Below, piece after piece: positions 15,787-18,335 of a stretch of 18,335 nt of DNA (the first letter of the stretch is position 1; each line of letters begins with the position of its first letter). The translations under genes and the position numbers were made by a program. This DNA comes from an uncultured Lachnospiraceae bacterium (GTDB taxonomy: Bacteria; Bacillota; Clostridia; Lachnospirales; Lachnospiraceae): NCBI GenBank assembly GCA_902796045.1, contig CADBNQ010000136.1, positions 1-18,335 of the forward strand, given 5' to 3'. The notes beneath the pieces are model-generated. The model was not told the DNA's origin. It searched no databases and worked only from the letters and a program-made list of their open reading frames with translations.

Positions 15787-16977
15787 ATGGAAAGGTTCTC
15801 AAAGACAAAAAGACTGTATTATGAAAACAGCTATGAGAAGTCTTTTACCGCTCTGGTGACAGGAGTCGGAGAGGATGAACATGGAGAGTATGTTCTCCTG
15901 GATCAGACCCTCTTTTTCCCTGAAGGGGGCGGCCAGCCTTCTGACAGGGGGACCCTGGGCGGTCACGACGTTGTTGATGTACAGCTTGTCGAGGGTGAGA
16001 TTCGGCATTATATCAGGAAGGAACTGGAAAAGGGAGATTCCGTGGACGGCATGATCGACTGGGACAGGCGGTTTGATCTGATGCAGCAGCATTCGGGGGA
16101 ACACATGGTCAGCGGCATGATCCACCGGCGGTTCGGCTATGACAATGTCGGCTTCCACATGGGAGAACGCTTTGTCACCATTGATATCAACGGACTCATT
16201 GATGAAGATCAGCTGTCAGAGATCGAGCAGGCGGTGAATGCGTATATCTGGACAAATCAGGCTTCCCGCGTTTTCTTTGCTGATGAGGAAGAAAAGACAA
16301 GCCTGCCCTACCGGAGCAAGCTGGAGCTGACAGATGAGGTGCGTCTGGTGGAATTTCCCGGTGCTGACCTGTGTGCATGCTGCGGCCTTCATGTGGGACT
16401 GGCTGGAGAGGTGGGCCTTGTAAAACTGGTCTCCGTTCATCGATTCAGACAGGGTGTCCGCATAGAGATGCTGTCCGGCAGGAGAGCGTTCGATTATCTG
16501 AACAGTCATTTCAGGCAAAATAGCCATATAGCCACAGCTCTTTCCGTAAAGCCCGGGGAGACCCTGGAAGCAGTCGGCAGGATGCAGGAGGAAAACTACC
16601 GGCTGCGGGGAGAAATCATAAAAAGAGACAGGGAGAGATACAGGCAGATTGCCGGTGCCTGCCAGGGCAAGGGCAATGTAGTCCTTTTTGCCAGAGACTT
16701 TTCTCCGGAGGATATCCGGAAATGTACAGACGAGGTCCTGGACAGCTGCGGCGGCGTGTGTGTCCTCTTTTCAGGAGATGATGCCAGGGGATACCGCTAT
16801 GCAGCCGGAGTAAGAGAAGGGGATGTCAGAGACCTTGCCAGAGATATGAATCAGGAGCTTTCAGGCCGCGGCGGCGGCAAGCCTCTATTTGTCCAGGGTT
16901 CTGTAAAAACAAATCAGGACAGGATCAGGGCTTATTTTGAAGAAAAAGATTATACAATTTTCGGAGGGATGTTATGA
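15787..16977 (+). CDS. Alanyl-tRNA editing protein, long AlaX form with DHHA1 domain
   Basis: A 396-residue stand-alone editing protein related to the editing half of alanyl-tRNA synthetase; such proteins hydrolyse tRNA(Ala) mischarged with serine or glycine. The N-terminal barrel-like part (about 5-90; LDQTLFFPEGGGQPSDRG) matches the AlaX/AlaRS second-additional domain. The zinc-binding editing site follows, with HxxxH at H102 and H106 (QQHSGEHMVSG) and a CxxxH at C198 and H202 in CACCGLHVG. A helical stretch (about 250-290) leads into a C-terminal DHHA1 domain with the glycine-rich GRGGGKPLFVQGS near the end (about 361-373). This long architecture is known for AlaX type II/long proteins. 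The start has AGAGGAG upstream. Its last 4 bases overlap the lipoprotein gene, so translation is coupled. Confidence 0.93.
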   Translation: MERFSKTKRLYYENSYEKSFTALVTGVGEDEHGEYVLLDQTLFFPEGGGQPSDRGTLGGHDVVDVQLVEGEIRHYIRKELEKGDSVDGMIDWDRRFDLMQQHSGEHMVSGMIHRRFGYDNVGFHMGERFVTIDINGLIDEDQLSEIEQAVNAYIWTNQASRVFFADEEEKTSLPYRSKLELTDEVRLVEFPGADLCACCGLHVGLAGEVGLVKLVSVHRFRQGVRIEMLSGRRAFDYLNSHFRQNSHIATALSVKPGETLEAVGRMQEENYRLRGEIIKRDRERYRQIAGACQGKGNVVLFARDFSPEDIRKCTDEVLDSCGGVCVLFSGDDARGYRYAAGVREGDVRDLARDMNQELSGRGGGKPLFVQGSVKTNQDRIRAYFEEKDYTIFGGML

Positions 16978-17999
16978 TGCGAATGCACAAAATGAAAACA
17001 CTGACCCTGCTGCTGGCTGCACTGATGATCTTTTCATCTGCAGGCTGCTCCAAAAAAGCAGACCACAGTCATGAGAGTACAACCGAGAGCACGACGGCTG
17101 CCAGACAGAGCAATCCGGACTATGTCAAGGAAGATGTTGTCCTGCCTGAGAATTTCGGGAATATGATCTACCCCATGGAGGCTCTTCTGATTGAAGCATA
17201 TGCCAAAGGGCTTCCTTATTACACCAGCGATTCCGATGAAGAAGACGCCGACTCTTTCTGGTTTTCCATGGCGGTCCTGACTTCCCAGATGAATCACTAT
17301 GTGAAGGACGTGGCGGTGAAGACAGATGACGGTTACATCTATATTGATGAGGAGACCCTGAATATGTATGCTGCCGGATTATATGACGAATTTGGCAAGG
17401 GAAATATGGAGTTCCCGGAACTGGATGAGGAGGACAAATACGCTGTTTATGACAATGACAAAGGAATGTACGGCTTCCGCCAGGGGACAATCGGAGATTT
17501 GGAACCATATATCACAGACTGCAGGAGCAAAGACGATTCCTATGTCCTGACCCTCCATCTTAAGAATACCGACTCCGCGGAGATCCTCTCCAGCTGTAAG
17601 ATCACCCTGGTCCCGACCTCCTATGAGAGTGAGGACAATGCTTTCAACTATTCTGTAGCAGGTTTTAAGAAGCTTAAGAGCAGCGATCTGGACGAGCTTT
17701 CGGAGAAGGATTCAACGGAAGATGTGACTGATGAGGATGAAGATGACGACAATGACGAAGACAGTGATTCCTCTGAACGGATCAGCAGGAGCGACGCTCA
17801 GGATCTGGCTGAAGACTACTTTGGAGAAGATGCCACTTATTCCTACAAGAAGATCGTGAAGATTGGTGAATATGACTATTATGATTTTGCGGTCGAAGGG
17901 GAAGGTATTTCTTCAACAGATGTTCTGGTATCCCTGGACGGAGAGAACGTCATGGGCGGTGAAAAAAATGATGATGGCACCTGGACTTTTGACCAGTAG
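16974..17999 (+). CDS. Lipoprotein of unknown function with acidic linker
   Basis: A 341-residue exported lipoprotein. A lipoprotein signal peptide (basic MMRMHKMK, hydrophobic core to about 20) ends in the lipobox SAGC with C25 as the expected lipidated residue, followed by a Ser/Thr-rich tether. The main domain (about 50-240) is unknown to me. A tract of nearly unbroken Asp/Glu (248-268) separates it from a small C-terminal domain (about 269-341) beginning SRSDAQDLAEDYFG and rich in Tyr and Asp. The ATG at 16974 overlaps the AlaX stop; a second ATG at 16977 is equally possible, with GGAGG at 16963-16967. Together with the membrane protein two genes upstream and mscL downstream, it gives this gene group an envelope character. 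Confidence 0.85.
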   Translation: MMRMHKMKTLTLLLAALMIFSSAGCSKKADHSHESTTESTTAARQSNPDYVKEDVVLPENFGNMIYPMEALLIEAYAKGLPYYTSDSDEEDADSFWFSMAVLTSQMNHYVKDVAVKTDDGYIYIDEETLNMYAAGLYDEFGKGNMEFPELDEEDKYAVYDNDKGMYGFRQGTIGDLEPYITDCRSKDDSYVLTLHLKNTDSAEILSSCKITLVPTSYESEDNAFNYSVAGFKKLKSSDLDELSEKDSTEDVTDEDEDDDNDEDSDSSERISRSDAQDLAEDYFGEDATYSYKKIVKIGEYDYYDFAVEGEGISSTDVLVSLDGENVMGGEKNDDGTWTFDQ

Positions 18000-18030
18000 C
18001 TATAGATAAATGCCAGAAAGGAGAAGCAAC

Positions 18031-18335
18031 ATGAAGAGTTTTATGAAGGAGTTTAAGGAGTTTATCAGCCGTGGCAGCGTCATGGATATGGCAATTGGTA
18101 TCATCATCGGGAGCGCTTTCACAGCCATCGTCACATCCCTTGTGGAGGATATCATTAATCCCCTCCTGGGAGTTTTCGGCGGGATGAATTTCGATCAGCT
18201 TTCTATCACACTGGCCGGCGACGCCACCTTGTATTATGGTAAGTTCATTACAGCAGTGATCAACTTCCTGATCATGGCCCTGATCGTTTTCATGATCATC
18301 AAGGCCATCAACAAGGCATCTTCCGCACTCAGCAA
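18031..18335 (+). CDS. mscL: Large-conductance mechanosensitive channel MscL (partial, cut by window end)
   Basis: The first 101 residues of MscL, a homopentameric channel that opens on membrane tension to release solutes during hypo-osmotic shock. The N-terminal amphipathic helix (KEFKEFISRGSVMDMA), the first membrane helix with GIIIGSAFTAIVTSLVEDII and PLLG, a short periplasmic loop (about 50-65) and the second membrane helix (about 68-93; FITAVINFLIMALIVFMIIK) are all in place, followed by the start of the cytoplasmic region. The reading frame is open to the window edge; about 35-50 residues are expected to be missing. AAGGAG lies upstream of the ATG, and the gap to the lipoprotein gene is 31 bases, so it is probably the last or a late gene of the same unit. 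Confidence 0.95.
   Translation, partial: MKSFMKEFKEFISRGSVMDMAIGIIIGSAFTAIVTSLVEDIINPLLGVFGGMNFDQLSITLAGDATLYYGKFITAVINFLIMALIVFMIIKAINKASSALS

Noticed and set aside
1..18335. CRISPR arrays, insertion sequences, phage genes or long direct repeats
   Set aside because: None were seen on reading either strand; codon use looks similar across all genes and every gene appears full length, apart from mscL at the window edge.

Overview
The window looks like chromosomal DNA of a low-to-mid GC Firmicute, most likely a Clostridia/Lachnospiraceae-type bacterium. The grounds are a PolC-type DNA polymerase III, a SigA-type housekeeping sigma factor with an acidic N-terminus, a bacterial RNase P RNA, VanR/VanS-type two-component proteins, strong GGAGG ribosome binding sites and TTGACA/TATAAT promoters. 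Genus cannot be assigned from the sequence alone. All protein genes are on the + strand; the only minus-strand gene is the RNase P RNA at the left edge. I see no insertion sequence, prophage gene, tRNA, CRISPR array or integrase.

Layout. (1) 26-482: rnpB on the minus strand with its own promoter. (2) 603-6759: a probable five-gene unit made of a response regulator, a sensor kinase, an 814-residue protein anchored by three membrane segments with two large extracytoplasmic parts, an ABC ATPase with strikingly degenerate ATP-site motifs, and an ABC-2-like permease. The junctions are tight (an 11-base overlap, a 68-base gap, then two 4-base ATGA overlaps), which suggests the two-component system serves or is served by the transporter. 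This is the least conventional part of the window. (3) 6776-9604: thrC (threonine synthase), then rpoD driven by a perfect consensus promoter buried in the 3' end of thrC, ending in a strong intrinsic terminator. (4) 9624-14081: polC, whose start lies only about 20 bases beyond that terminator. (5) 14107-18335: a probable five-gene operon behind its own promoter: a gamma-carbonic-anhydrase-like protein, a single-pass membrane protein of unknown function, a long AlaX-type alanyl-tRNA editing protein, a lipoprotein of unknown function and the start of mscL, cut by the window edge.

The central genes are information-processing housekeeping genes (RNase P, sigma factor, replicative polymerase, tRNA-mischarging quality control), interleaved with an amino-acid biosynthesis gene and envelope proteins. 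The candidate for an undescribed system is the sensor/regulator/814-residue protein/degenerate ATPase/permease cassette at 603-6759; its function is not evident from sequence.
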